A DNA stretch of 64,000 nucleotides from Woeseiaceae bacterium (lineage in GTDB: Bacteria > Pseudomonadota > Gammaproteobacteria > Steroidobacterales > Woeseiaceae): assembly GCA_021773055.1 (NCBI GenBank), contig JAJFKV010000064.1, forward strand, positions 62,001 through 126,000, written 5' to 3'. The stretch's first letter is position 1. Each line of letters begins with the position of its first letter. The position numbers and the translations under genes were made by a program. The notes under the pieces were generated by a model that saw nothing but the letters and a program-made list of their open reading frames with translations, was not told the origin of the DNA and ran no database searches. Positions 19,244-28,761 of this stretch are shown in pieces.

Positions 19244-19639
19244 CTAGCCGAAACTGTCATTTTGTGGCGCCAGGTACGCGAGTACTGCCGCGACCAACAG
19301 GAGTGCTGGTACGTCTCCGACCAGATGGCCATGTTCGCTCTGGTCGCCAAATGCTTGCGCAGCCATGATCAACGCATGCACAACGCTCGACCAAACAGTG
19401 AACGAAATAAGACTTCGGTTATCATTTGGTCTGCTTGCCGCCAGGATCAAGAACACACCAAGTACGGCGTAGACACCCACAATCATCTGAAAGTAATAGA
19501 CACCTTCGCCGCCATGCCAAACCCAACCCGATGGCCAAACCAGGCTTAGAGGGTATACGAGGAGGAAAATAACGCCGAAGAGACGGAGTGCGATTTTCAA
19601 AAACCGGTTCTTTGTATCGAGATTCATCAAATTCTCCAC
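19244..19639 (-). CDS. Small multi-TM membrane protein (possibly DUF6632-like)
   Basis: 131 aa with ~4 hydrophobic segments (IALRLFGVIFLLVYPLSLVWPSGWVWHGGEGVYYFQMIVGVYAVLGVFLILAASRP...). Confidence 0.65.
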   Translation of the reverse strand: MENLMNLDTKNRFLKIALRLFGVIFLLVYPLSLVWPSGWVWHGGEGVYYFQMIVGVYAVLGVFLILAASRPNDNRSLISFTVWSSVVHALIMAAQAFGDQSEHGHLVGDVPALLLVAAVLAYLAPQNDSFG

Positions 19640-19640
19640 G

Positions 19641-19871
19641 TTACGTAGCCAGTGTGTCTTGGCAATTCGACTGCTCTATTGCTTCTATGCGGTACCAAAG
19701 AACAGCAGCGCCTTTGAATTCGTCAACCAGATAGATATCGGTTGTACACGAATGGCCCGATTGGTGAACCGATTCGAGCAACGCCGTAAATCCGAGGCCC
19801 TGCGCAGGAAGAGTGCAGTTGCGAAGATCCGAAACATTGCGACCTAAGCAGTAATTCAAGCGGTGGGCCAA
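19641..19871 (-). CDS. Hypothetical 76-aa ORF, uncertain
   Basis: Only ORF filling the rpiA/DUF6632-like gap in the co-directional frame; no recognisable domain. Confidence 0.2.
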   Translation of the reverse strand: MAHRLNYCLGRNVSDLRNCTLPAQGLGFTALLESVHQSGHSCTTDIYLVDEFKGAAVLWYRIEAIEQSNCQDTLAT

Positions 19872-19889
19872 TGCCCACCCTTACCATGC

Positions 19890-20549
19890 CTAAATCCGCA
19901 TCTCGCGAACGCCATCGTCGCCGCCGATCAGGAGTATGTCTGCGGCGCGGTGCGCGAAGATTCCGACTGTCACCACACCGGGAATACGGTTAATTCTGGC
20001 TTCCATTTCCAGGGGGTTGGAGATTTGCAGGTCGTGGATATCGAGAATGTGATTGCCATTATCGGTGACGAAGCCTTCACGCCAAATAGGTTGTCCACGC
20101 ATCTTCAGCATTTGCCGGGAGACCAATTCCTGCGCCATGGGAAGAACTTCAATCGGTAGAGGAAAGCTGCCGAGCATTCCGACCAATTTGGTGTCATCTA
20201 CTATGCAGATGAAACGTCGCGCCGCTGCGGCAAGAACTTTCTCGCGCGTTAGTGCGCCACCGCCGCCCTTGACGAGCTGCAGACGCTTATTGCTCTCATC
20301 AGCACCATCGATATAGATGTCGTAATCGCCAATTTCATTGAGGGTCGAAACTTCAAAACCGTTTTCCTTGAGCAATGCCGTCGATGCCTTGGAACTCGAT
20401 ACCAGTTTATCAATCTTGTCGCGTATTTCGGGCAACATTTCGATTAGAAGGTTGACGGTGGAACCGGTGCCTACCCCGAGCGAAGTGCCTGGCTGAATGA
20501 ACTCCATTGCAGCTTTCGCAGCGTTACGTTTTTTCTCAGATGCATCCAT
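19890..20549 (-). CDS. rpiA: Ribose-5-phosphate isomerase A
   Basis: LGVGTGSTVNLLIE, IYIDGADESNKRLQLVKGGGGALTREKVLAAAA. Confidence 0.97.
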   Translation of the reverse strand: MDASEKKRNAAKAAMEFIQPGTSLGVGTGSTVNLLIEMLPEIRDKIDKLVSSSKASTALLKENGFEVSTLNEIGDYDIYIDGADESNKRLQLVKGGGGALTREKVLAAAARRFICIVDDTKLVGMLGSFPLPIEVLPMAQELVSRQMLKMRGQPIWREGFVTDNGNHILDIHDLQISNPLEMEARINRIPGVVTVGIFAHRAADILLIGGDDGVREMRI

Positions 20550-20581
20550 AGCTGCGTACTATAGTCGTTTCGGCACAAATG

Positions 20582-20609
20582 AAAAGAGCCCGCCGAAGCG
20601 AGCTCTTTT
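20582..20609 (-). terminator. Putative terminator downstream of lysine-rich protein gene
   Basis: AAAAGAGC...GCTCTTTT inverted repeat with A/T tails (stem with GAAG loop region). Confidence 0.65.
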
Positions 20610-20649
20610 ACTTTGCTTTGGAAGAAGGCTCTTCCAAGCGGTCAGTCAG

Positions 20650-21144
20650 CTACCTTTTCTTCTTGCGGGTAGCCTTTTTCTTCTTGGCTTTCCGCTTTGT
20701 AGCTTTCTTCTTTGTGGCCTTTTTCTTAGTGGCCTTTTTCTTGGTCTTACGCTTAGCCGTCTTCTTCTTGGCTTTGCGCTTTGTAGCCTTCTTCTTAGTC
20801 TTGCGTTTCGCTACTTTCTTTTTAGTCTTTTTCTTGGTCTTTTTCTTGGTCTTTTTCTTGGCTACCTTTTTCTTCGTCTTCTTCTTAGTCTTTCTCTTAG
20901 CTACTTTCTTTTTAGCTTTTTTCTTAGTCGCTTTTTTCTTCGTCTTACGCTTGGCGACTTTCTTCTTGGCCTTTTTCTTAGTGGCCTTTTTCTTTGCTAC
21001 TTTTCTCTTGGTCTTTTTCTTAGCGACTTTCTTCTTCGCTACGCGGCGTTTCTTAGGCGCTGCTTTTCTCTTTGCAGTTACTTTCCGCTTCTTAGCGACT
21101 TTTCGCTTCGAAGCTTTTTTACGAGTCTTCTTCTTGGTAGCCAT
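20650..21144 (-). CDS. Histone H1-like Lys/Ala-rich nucleoid protein
   Basis: 164 aa composed almost entirely of K, R, A, T, V in repeats such as KKKVAKRKTKKKATKKKAKKK; no acidic residues. Confidence 0.85.
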   Translation of the reverse strand: MATKKKTRKKASKRKVAKKRKVTAKRKAAPKKRRVAKKKVAKKKTKRKVAKKKATKKKAKKKVAKRKTKKKATKKKAKKKVAKRKTKKKTKKKVAKKKTKKKTKKKTKKKVAKRKTKKKATKRKAKKKTAKRKTKKKATKKKATKKKATKRKAKKKKATRKKKR

Positions 21145-21425
21145 GCTTATCTCCGTGTCGGGTACCCGGGGCTGAGTATATACAAGAAGAGAAGAAAAAC
21201 CAGCAAGCTACTGGCGCGCAAGGATTTGTCGAAAACTGTCGCTTGACGAAATCGATTTTCTGAGAGAAAAGTTTTTCGACTACGAACAGCTTGTTTCGTA
21301 CTTGTTGGAATTCCGGTGAGCTAAAAATTACGAAGAGAAGAAAAAAAAGTCAGTTGGTAAGCGTCGTTTCACATCAAAAGTCAGGAGGTGCTCAACGTTG
21401 TTTAAAATGTGCGCGAAAAACAGCG

Positions 21426-21992
21426 CTAATCTACTTCATTAAAGAAGCTATAAAGCCGTACATCCCATGTATTTGGCGTTATTTCCTCGGTTTCCTGGCA
21501 CTTGAACGCGACGCCTGCGAGTTTCGGTTTCAGCCAGTGTTTTCGATGTTGAAGGAAGGAAAAACAACGGTCGTAATAGCCTCCGCCCATGCCAATTCGG
21601 TGTTTGGATTTATCAAAAGATACCGTAGGTGTAATGACCATCTGCAGTGCACGAGGTGAGATGAAAGTACCAGTGACCGGTTCCCAAATCGACATTTTAT
21701 TTCGTTGCAGAGTTGTATCTGGTCGGATTTCGCGAAAAAACATTTCGCCTTTGTTGCGCATTACAGGCACAAAAATGCGCTTGTTTGCGCGCCAGGCGCG
21801 CTCAATGATCAATCGAGTATCTACTTCATCTCGCATTGGCAAGTAACACGCGATGAGTGATGCAGACAAAAAATCGCGTGAGCTTGTTATCTTTTCGCAA
21901 ATTATTCGTGATGCTCGCGCGCGTTTTTCTACGGACATTTTGCGTCTTGCGAGTAATGATGTTTTGCGAAAGTCATGCATGATTTTCGTCAT
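21426..21992 (-). CDS. ygfA: 5-formyltetrahydrofolate cyclo-ligase
   Basis: Motif 'RIGMGGGYYDRCFSFL'; location downstream of 6S RNA and zapA. Confidence 0.92.
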   Translation of the reverse strand: MTKIMHDFRKTSLLARRKMSVEKRARASRIICEKITSSRDFLSASLIACYLPMRDEVDTRLIIERAWRANKRIFVPVMRNKGEMFFREIRPDTTLQRNKMSIWEPVTGTFISPRALQMVITPTVSFDKSKHRIGMGGGYYDRCFSFLQHRKHWLKPKLAGVAFKCQETEEITPNTWDVRLYSFFNEVD

Positions 21993-22014
21993 CGAGTCGG
22001 CAAATCAAAAAGGA

Positions 22015-22202
22015 GGCGCCTCCCGCCTGTGCCGTCACTTTCCTTCGCTCTCGAACCGGAGCTAAAGGTGGGGTCAACCGTGGTTGCAACAGGCTAACCG
22101 TCGAAACGGTTTTGCTCACATGCCACCGACAGGCAGCGACCCCGAAGTGGAAATTTAGGGTCGGGAGGATCCAGGTCGGTGTCGAACACTGCAGGAGACG
22201 CC
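22015..22202 (-). ncRNA. ssrS: 6S RNA (ssrS)
   Basis: Located between zapA and ygfA, same strand; closing stem GGCGTCTCCTGC/GCGGGAGGCGCC, long rod-like complementarity, GGAGGCGCCTCC-TTTTT at 3' end. Confidence 0.8.
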
Positions 22203-22236
22203 AATCTGATTTTCGTTTACTGCGATCGTGTGTCGA

Positions 22237-22551
22237 TTACAAATCGAGTTGCTGCGAGCCACCCAAAACGTGATCAACACGGTCAGATATGAGTTTAAGG
22301 CGGTCACTGATGCCACCTTCCAGTTCCAGGTCCCGCGCATTAGCGTGGATCAGGTCATTGGCCATATTCAATGCGGCCATTACAGCGATGCGATCAAGGC
22401 CGACGATTCGACCGCTATCGCGAATCTCACGCATTTTGTTGTTCAAAATTTCGGCGGAATCCAGCAAGTTGGTCCGCTCGTTGGCGGGGCAGGCTACCTG
22501 GTATTCCTTGTCCAGAATTCTGACACTTACCTGGGCGTTTTGTTCGGTCAT
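22237..22551 (-). CDS. zapA: Cell division protein ZapA
   Basis: VSVRILDKEYQVACPANERTNLLDSAEILNNKMREIRDSGRIVGLDRIAVMAALNMANDL. Confidence 0.95.
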   Translation of the reverse strand: MTEQNAQVSVRILDKEYQVACPANERTNLLDSAEILNNKMREIRDSGRIVGLDRIAVMAALNMANDLIHANARDLELEGGISDRLKLISDRVDHVLGGSQQLDL

Positions 22552-22573
22552 TCAGCGTACTCCATGCTGTGGT

Positions 22574-22804
22574 TCAAGAGCCTTGCTCCATTGCTTTTAG
22601 TCGGCCGATCATTGCCTCAACGCGCGCTCGTACCTGCTCATTTTTCTGCAACAGATTGGCACGTTCAGATGTCAACACATCCTGACGCTGTTTCAGGGAG
22701 CGATTCTCGTCCTGCAATTGGTCGCAAACGTGCACGAGTGCATCGACCCGCTTTTCGAGGCGCTTGAGTTCGTGTTCAAAAGTCGAATTGATGTTTTCAG
22801 CCAT
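22574..22804 (-). CDS. ZapB-like / TIGR02449-type coiled-coil protein
   Basis: MAENINSTFEHELKRLEKRVDALVHVCDQLQDENRSLKQRQDVLTSERANLLQKNEQVRARVEAMIGRLKAMEQ; adjacent to zapA. Confidence 0.85.
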   Translation of the reverse strand: MAENINSTFEHELKRLEKRVDALVHVCDQLQDENRSLKQRQDVLTSERANLLQKNEQVRARVEAMIGRLKAMEQGS

Positions 22805-22932
22805 GGGGTCAATATAGTCACGCATCTCAACAGAATCAATCGCCGTATTATTCGCAGGCACGCGAACATGGCCTGAAAGAGCGGTCCGTGGGATCATAAG
22901 GGATTGGCGGGAAAGACAAGGTTGGCATCCGG

Positions 22933-23502
22933 ATGGATGAAAAGATTGATTACGATACGCTCGAAGAATTGCTCAAACGGTGTGGCTCAAACTGGGATGC
23001 TGCGCAAACACATGGCTTGTTGACCGGCCGGCTGGCGATCGCCGGCGTACCTGCGGGACCGGATTGGATGCTGCAGGTACTGGAGGGCGTCGAAGAGGAC
23101 AACGCGCTGCGCACAGAGAGTCAAAAACACCTGGAAATCTTGTATCAGTTAACGTTTTGGCAGCTTTCGGAACGATTATCGGAGTTCGAACCGCTGTTAC
23201 CCTCCGATCTTGAAGATGTCGGCCTGCGGACAGTGGCGTTGGCACACTGGTGCGAGGGTTTTCTGCACGGCCTGGTCTCCACAAAGCACGGCGATGACCT
23301 GAAAGAACGTCTGGGGGCGGAACCACTGTCGGACATCATCAAAGACATGCTGCATATCACTCGGGCGGGCCTGGATGAGGAGTCCGATGAGGAAGAAAAT
23401 GAATCTGCATACGTCGAGCTAGTAGAATACCTGCGCGTTGCGGCACAACTTTGCTATGAAGAACTGGCTGACACCCGCCATCACAAGAGTGAATCCAAAT
23501 GA
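22933..23502 (+). CDS. UPF0149 (YgfB/YecA) family protein
   Basis: 'HGLLTGRLAIAG', 'WCEGFLHGL' motifs; upstream of pepP. Confidence 0.93.
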   Translation: MDEKIDYDTLEELLKRCGSNWDAAQTHGLLTGRLAIAGVPAGPDWMLQVLEGVEEDNALRTESQKHLEILYQLTFWQLSERLSEFEPLLPSDLEDVGLRTVALAHWCEGFLHGLVSTKHGDDLKERLGAEPLSDIIKDMLHITRAGLDEESDEEENESAYVELVEYLRVAAQLCYEELADTRHHKSESK

Positions 23503-23512
23503 GCGAGTCCAG

Positions 23513-24823
23513 ATGAACCACAAAGAATTCGAAAAGCGCCGCCGGCAACTGCTGCGCATGGTTGGTCACGGCGGCATTGTAATATTGCCGTCTGCGCCCG
23601 TCAGAACGCGCAGCCGCGACGTTGAGTACAATTATCGTCAAGACAGCGACTTCTACTACATGACCGGTTTTGCGGAGCCTGAGTCCGTGGCGGTGCTGGT
23701 ACCGGGCAGAGCGAACGGTGAGTACTTGTTGTTCTGTCGCGAGCGTGATCCTAAGCGCGAACAGTGGGATGGCTTACGCGCCGGGCAGGCGGGTGCGACA
23801 GAACATTTCGGCGCCGACGATGCTTTTCCGATAGAGGATCTGGACGATATTTTGCCGGGCATCATGGAATCCTGCAGTCGTGTGTATTACACGATGGGTA
23901 TGTACGCCGAGTTTGATACGCGCATAGCGGAATGGGTGAATACGCTGCGCTCAAAGCTTAATCGAGGTGTACAAACACCGCAGGAATTCGTTGCGCTTGA
24001 CCACCTGTTGCACGATATGCGTCTGTACAAAAGTCGCAGCGAAATATCCGTAATGCGCAAGTCGGCAAAGGTTGCGGTTGAAGCGCACAAGCGAGCGATG
24101 CGGATTACGGAACCCGGTCTGTTTGAGTACGAAGTTGAGGCCGAGTTTCGGCACGAATTTCGACGCAATAATGCGTGGGTTTCCTATAGCCCAATTGTTG
24201 CTGGTGGGAAAAATGCCTGCATACTGCACTACGTCGAAAACAACGCTGAACTGAAAGACGGCGAGCTGTTGTTGATCGATGCTGGTTGCGAACTGGACTA
24301 CTACGCGTCGGATATCACCAGGACGTTCCCGGTGAATGGGCGCTTCAGCCCAGAGCAACGTGCAGTTTATGAGATCGTTCTGGAAGCGCAACAGGCTGCG
24401 ATCGAAAAGACCCTGGTAGGAAACCACTGGAACGAGCCACATGACGCCGCGGTCAAAGTCATTACCAAAGGGTTGAAAAAACTTGGTTTGCTGAAAGGGC
24501 CGCTGCCCAAGTTACTTAATGACGGCGCGTATCAGCCCTACTACATGCATCGCACCGGGCACTGGATCGGAATGGATGTACATGATGTTGGTGACTACAA
24601 GGTCGGTGACGAATGGCGCATGCTCGAAACAGGAATGGTCACGACCGTGGAGCCTGGAATCTACATCGGCAATAGCCGCAAGATTCCGAAGGCATTTCGG
24701 AACATAGGAATTCGTATTGAAGATGACGTAGCTGTCACCAACAAGGGACCCGACGTACTCAGCAAGGGCCTCGTTACCGATCCCGACGACATCGAGTCCT
24801 TGATGAGCAGTTCAGCCAAATAG
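23513..24823 (+). CDS. pepP: Xaa-Pro aminopeptidase PepP
   Basis: MNHKEFEKRRRQLLRMVG start; metal ligands LLLIDAGCELDYYASDITRTFP, HRTGHWIGMDVHD, TVEPGIYI. Confidence 0.96.
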   Translation: MNHKEFEKRRRQLLRMVGHGGIVILPSAPVRTRSRDVEYNYRQDSDFYYMTGFAEPESVAVLVPGRANGEYLLFCRERDPKREQWDGLRAGQAGATEHFGADDAFPIEDLDDILPGIMESCSRVYYTMGMYAEFDTRIAEWVNTLRSKLNRGVQTPQEFVALDHLLHDMRLYKSRSEISVMRKSAKVAVEAHKRAMRITEPGLFEYEVEAEFRHEFRRNNAWVSYSPIVAGGKNACILHYVENNAELKDGELLLIDAGCELDYYASDITRTFPVNGRFSPEQRAVYEIVLEAQQAAIEKTLVGNHWNEPHDAAVKVITKGLKKLGLLKGPLPKLLNDGAYQPYYMHRTGHWIGMDVHDVGDYKVGDEWRMLETGMVTTVEPGIYIGNSRKIPKAFRNIGIRIEDDVAVTNKGPDVLSKGLVTDPDDIESLMSSSAK

Positions 24824-24826
24824 AAA

Positions 24827-26059
24827 ATGGGTAGCGAAACGGGCAACTACGACATCGTTATTGCGGGCGGTGGCATGATCGGAACGAGCCTTGCGCTTGC
24901 TTTGGCGCCGCTCGGTTTGCGTGTCGCGATCGTCGAGGCGATTGCTCGCAGGGAAGATCAGCAGCCGAGTTTCGATGATCGCTCAACGGGATTATCGCGA
25001 AGCACGCAATGCATGTTTGAAGCAATGGGGCTTTGGGACGATGTAGTCGCTGCAGCCACGCCGATTGCCAGCGTTCATGTGTCCGACAAAGGTCGTTTCG
25101 GTTTCTCACACATCAGCGCGAAAGAGCAAAGCGTGGAGGCGCTCGGTTATGTCGTGATCAATCGCGTTCTTGGTGAGGTCCTGCAATCGAATCTTCTTGC
25201 TGCAAAAAACGTTGATGTGTATTGTCCCGCGCGAATTGAAAGTACCGAACTCGGGCCGGAGCAGGTCTTTGCGACGCTGAAATCAGACGATGGCGAGCAA
25301 ACCCTGATGTGCAAACTGCTGGTTGCTGCGGACGGCACAAATTCCGCCGTTCGGGAGATGATGGGCATTTCGGCACAGCAGCGCGGATATGGGCAGCGGG
25401 CCGTTATCGGTAACCTGCTGCCGGAAAAAGCCCTGGAGCATCGTGCATTCGAGCGTTTTACGCCGCAGGGTCCGTTGGCTATCTTACCTGTTGCCGATGA
25501 TCGCGCGGGATTTGTCTGGACGGTAGCCGAACACGATGCGGATCGCGTCATGGCGCTCGACGACGATGAGTTTCTGACTGAGCTTCAGGAAGAGTTTGGC
25601 TATCGTCTCGGAAAATTTTCCCGTGTAGGCACAAGAGCGTCGTATCCGCTGGTTCTGAGTAAAGCGGTTCGGCTGACGGCGACTCGAAGTGTATTAATCG
25701 GTAACTCAGCGCATGGACTGCATCCGGTTTCTGCTCAAGGATTTAATCTTGGTATGCGGGATGTTGCAGCACTCTGCGATTGTATTGCCGATGCGACCGA
25801 AAAGGGCTCTGACCCCGGTGATGCGCGCTTACTCGAGCGTTATGCTGAGTGGCGACGTGCCGATCAAAAAAAACTCGTACATTTTACTGACAATCTCGTG
25901 CGCCTGTTTGGTAGTTCCCGTCCTGGATTAAGAACGTTACGAAACATCGGCATGATCGGATTTGATCTGGTGCCCGGTGTGCGCCCGATGTTTGCGAGAC
26001 ACACGATGGGCCTCGCTGGCGAACTACCGCGCTTGTCTCGCGGTGTACCCATTCGATGA
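24827..26059 (+). CDS. ubiH: FAD-dependent 2-octaprenyl-6-methoxyphenol hydroxylase UbiH
   Basis: FAD GxGxxG variant IVIAGGGMIGTSLALALAPLG; GNSAHGLHPVSAQGFNLGMRD; order pepP-ubiH-ubiI. Confidence 0.92.
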   Translation: MGSETGNYDIVIAGGGMIGTSLALALAPLGLRVAIVEAIARREDQQPSFDDRSTGLSRSTQCMFEAMGLWDDVVAAATPIASVHVSDKGRFGFSHISAKEQSVEALGYVVINRVLGEVLQSNLLAAKNVDVYCPARIESTELGPEQVFATLKSDDGEQTLMCKLLVAADGTNSAVREMMGISAQQRGYGQRAVIGNLLPEKALEHRAFERFTPQGPLAILPVADDRAGFVWTVAEHDADRVMALDDDEFLTELQEEFGYRLGKFSRVGTRASYPLVLSKAVRLTATRSVLIGNSAHGLHPVSAQGFNLGMRDVAALCDCIADATEKGSDPGDARLLERYAEWRRADQKKLVHFTDNLVRLFGSSRPGLRTLRNIGMIGFDLVPGVRPMFARHTMGLAGELPRLSRGVPIR

Positions 26060-27210
26060 AAAGTCAGTTCAACATGGTCATTGTCGGTGCGGGCATTACT
26101 GGCCTCGCGCTCGCCGCATTGCTGGCGAAATGCAAGCGCTCCGACGCATTGAATATTACGGTAATTGATGCGGCCAAGCGGCCGAATTTTTCGCCAGACG
26201 ACGATGTATCACTGCGTGTGTCGGCGATCGCGAACGGTTCAGCCGAGCTTCTGGATTCCGTTGCTGCCTGGTCGATCATCAAGCAGGCGCGTGTTTCGCC
26301 ATATGAATCCATGCGAGTCTGGGATGAGGGCGACAGCCCCGACAGCGGCGCAACATTGCGTTTTGATGCCGCTGAGTTCGCGGTTCCACAATTAGGCCAC
26401 ATTGTTGAGAATGTACTCATCCAGGACGCCTTGTTGAAAGTGCTCGATGAAAGCAATGTCTCGCTGCAATTCGATACCAAAATCGAGGTCTTGCCGGAAG
26501 CAGATCTCGTTGTCGGTGCAGATGGCGCACGTTCATTTGTACGCGATTTGGCAAACATCAAGACGAAGCAGTGGCCGTACGAGCAAACAGCCGTGGTTAC
26601 ACATTTGAGTACAGAGTTGCAGCACAAAGGGACGGCGCGACAGCGATTCCTGTCAGACGGTCCGCTCGGCATGCTGCCGCTCGCAGATGGGCGTATTTCC
26701 GTGGTTTGGTCGACGACGCCAAAAATGGCACAGCGAGCTATTAACGCGTCGGACGAGCAACTGGGACAGATGCTCACCGAGGCATCCGACGGTGTTCTGG
26801 GCAAGTTGACAGTGGCTGGTCCGAAGGGCGCGTTTCCGCTTTGTGCGCAGCATGCTGAAGACTATGTGCGAGCTGGTGTGGCGCTGGTTGGAGATGCAGC
26901 ACATGCGATCCATCCACTGGCGGGGCAGGGCGCAAATCTCGGCCTGCAGGACACTGCTTTGCTGGCGAACATTATTGATACTGCTATTAGTGAGGGTCTG
27001 CACCCAGGTGACCGGCCGGTCCTGAGGCAATATGAACGTGCACGCAAAGGTGCGAATTCGACGATGTTGCACTTCATGACTGGCCTCAATAGCCTGTTTA
27101 CGACAGACTCCACAGTTCTGGGAGAAATAAGGTCGGCTGGCATGCGGCTCTTCAATCACAGTGGGCCGATCAGAGAACGCGCGGTTCGAATCGCGCTGGG
27201 CGTCAACTAA
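26056..27210 (+). CDS. UbiI/UbiF/VisC-family FAD-dependent hydroxylase
   Basis: MVIVGAGITGLALAALLA; GDAAHAIHPLAGQGANLGLQD; overlaps ubiH. Confidence 0.92.
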   Translation: MKSQFNMVIVGAGITGLALAALLAKCKRSDALNITVIDAAKRPNFSPDDDVSLRVSAIANGSAELLDSVAAWSIIKQARVSPYESMRVWDEGDSPDSGATLRFDAAEFAVPQLGHIVENVLIQDALLKVLDESNVSLQFDTKIEVLPEADLVVGADGARSFVRDLANIKTKQWPYEQTAVVTHLSTELQHKGTARQRFLSDGPLGMLPLADGRISVVWSTTPKMAQRAINASDEQLGQMLTEASDGVLGKLTVAGPKGAFPLCAQHAEDYVRAGVALVGDAAHAIHPLAGQGANLGLQDTALLANIIDTAISEGLHPGDRPVLRQYERARKGANSTMLHFMTGLNSLFTTDSTVLGEIRSAGMRLFNHSGPIRERAVRIALGVN

Positions 27211-27240
27211 CACGCCCGAGCTAAAGAGCAGGGGGAGACA

Positions 27241-28761
27241 ATGAACCAGCGTTACGTGTACCTGTTGGCGGCATTGCTGGCGGTCATCGGATTGTCTGTC
27301 TTTTTCTATAAATGGCAGGTGCTGGGTTTTCCGGTGACGGAGGATCAGGAGTCACCAGTATGGACGATCGAGTCTGCTGTCAGTTTTCAAAGCGGACCGG
27401 GCTCGATCAAAGTGCAGCTCAACGTGCCGTCGCTAACGCCTGGGTTTCGGACCCTCCATGAGAACTCCGTATCCCGCGGTTATGGCTTCGCCACCAACTT
27501 CGGTGGTGGCGGCCGCGAAGCACAGTGGGCGATTCGTCGCGCTGACGGCGAGCAAACCATTTACTACCGTATTTCGGTTTATGAAGATGACAGCGTTGAC
27601 CAGTCTGATACGACACCGCCGTTCCCGCCGACACCGACAATCAACGAACCAATGAAGACCGCAGTCGATGTGCTTGTCGATGACGTTCGTGATCATTCTG
27701 CAGATACGGCGTCTTTTACAACTGAGCTCTTGCGCAGCATGAATGACCCGTCTCCGGATTCAAATGTGGAACTGTTATCGGCCGGCGTATCGTCAAACGC
27801 TGAGTTCGTCGACGTCATTACTACCTTGCTTGCTTCGGCACGAATACCTGCACGGATGGTGCATGGATTCCCGTTGGCCGGTCGGCAAAGAAGCGCAGAG
27901 CTTGTGACCTGGCTCGAGGTCCACGATGGTGATCGCTGGTTGTACTTCAATCCGACGACCGGAGAGGAAAGTCTTCCGGATAGATTCCTGGTCTGGTGGC
28001 GAGGCAATGAACCGTTGGTGAATGTCGAAGGTGGTAGCAACGTTCAGGTCGATTTCGCGATTCAGCTGAATCATCTGGAGGCGGTAGCCATCGCCGAAAC
28101 GCAGGCGGCGCGACAAGGCGCAAGCGCAGTCGATTTTTCCTTGTACAGCCTGCCGATCCAGACCCAGGCCGTGTACAGTGTGCTGCTGATGATTCCCATT
28201 GGTGCACTCATCATGGTGATCATGCGAAACATCGTCGGTGTCGATGCTTTCGGTACGTTCATGCCTGTATTGATTGCGCTCGCATTTCGCGAAACCAAAC
28301 TGTTTTGGGGTTTGATTCTTTTCACGCTGCTCGTGACGCTGGGCCTTACTATTCGCTTTCTGCTGGATAAACTGCGGTTGTTGTTAGTACCCAGATTAAG
28401 CGCTGTGCTGATTGTCGTCGTCATTCTGATGTTGTTTATCAGTATGACATCACACCGATTGGGCATGGAAATGGGACTGTCTGTCGCCTTGTTCCCGATG
28501 GTGATCATCGCCATGACGATCGAGCGAATGTCCGTAGTCTGGGAAGAGCGTGGTGCCGTTGATGCTATTCGCGCCGGGCTTGGCAGTCTGGCTGTCGCCG
28601 TTGCCGCTTACATTTTCATGGATATGGCGTGGCTGGAACACCTGATCTTCACCTTCCCTGAATTACTGCTTGTCATTCTTGCGTTTGTGATGCTTGTGGG
28701 TCGCTACACCGGCTATCGCCTGACTGAGCTCAGACGCTTCAAAGAGCTGGCGCGGGATTGA
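27241..28761 (+). CDS. Inactive transglutaminase fused to 7 TM helices (UUP1-like family)
   Basis: N-terminal TM, periplasmic transglutaminase-like region, then ~7 TM segments; coupled to ATP-grasp gene. Confidence 0.85.
   Translation: MNQRYVYLLAALLAVIGLSVFFYKWQVLGFPVTEDQESPVWTIESAVSFQSGPGSIKVQLNVPSLTPGFRTLHENSVSRGYGFATNFGGGGREAQWAIRRADGEQTIYYRISVYEDDSVDQSDTTPPFPPTPTINEPMKTAVDVLVDDVRDHSADTASFTTELLRSMNDPSPDSNVELLSAGVSSNAEFVDVITTLLASARIPARMVHGFPLAGRQRSAELVTWLEVHDGDRWLYFNPTTGEESLPDRFLVWWRGNEPLVNVEGGSNVQVDFAIQLNHLEAVAIAETQAARQGASAVDFSLYSLPIQTQAVYSVLLMIPIGALIMVIMRNIVGVDAFGTFMPVLIALAFRETKLFWGLILFTLLVTLGLTIRFLLDKLRLLLVPRLSAVLIVVVILMLFISMTSHRLGMEMGLSVALFPMVIIAMTIERMSVVWEERGAVDAIRAGLGSLAVAVAAYIFMDMAWLEHLIFTFPELLLVILAFVMLVGRYTGYRLTELRRFKELARD

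Noticed and set aside
20497-21246. Plus-strand Phe/Leu-rich 'membrane protein' ORFs (also 20579-21175)
   Set aside because: Antisense of the AAG/AAA-rich H1-like gene; hydrophobicity is a codon-complement artefact.
22155-22340. 61-aa minus-strand ORF between zapA and 6S region
   Set aside because: Overlaps the 6S RNA 5' part and zapA 3' end; better explained by those features.
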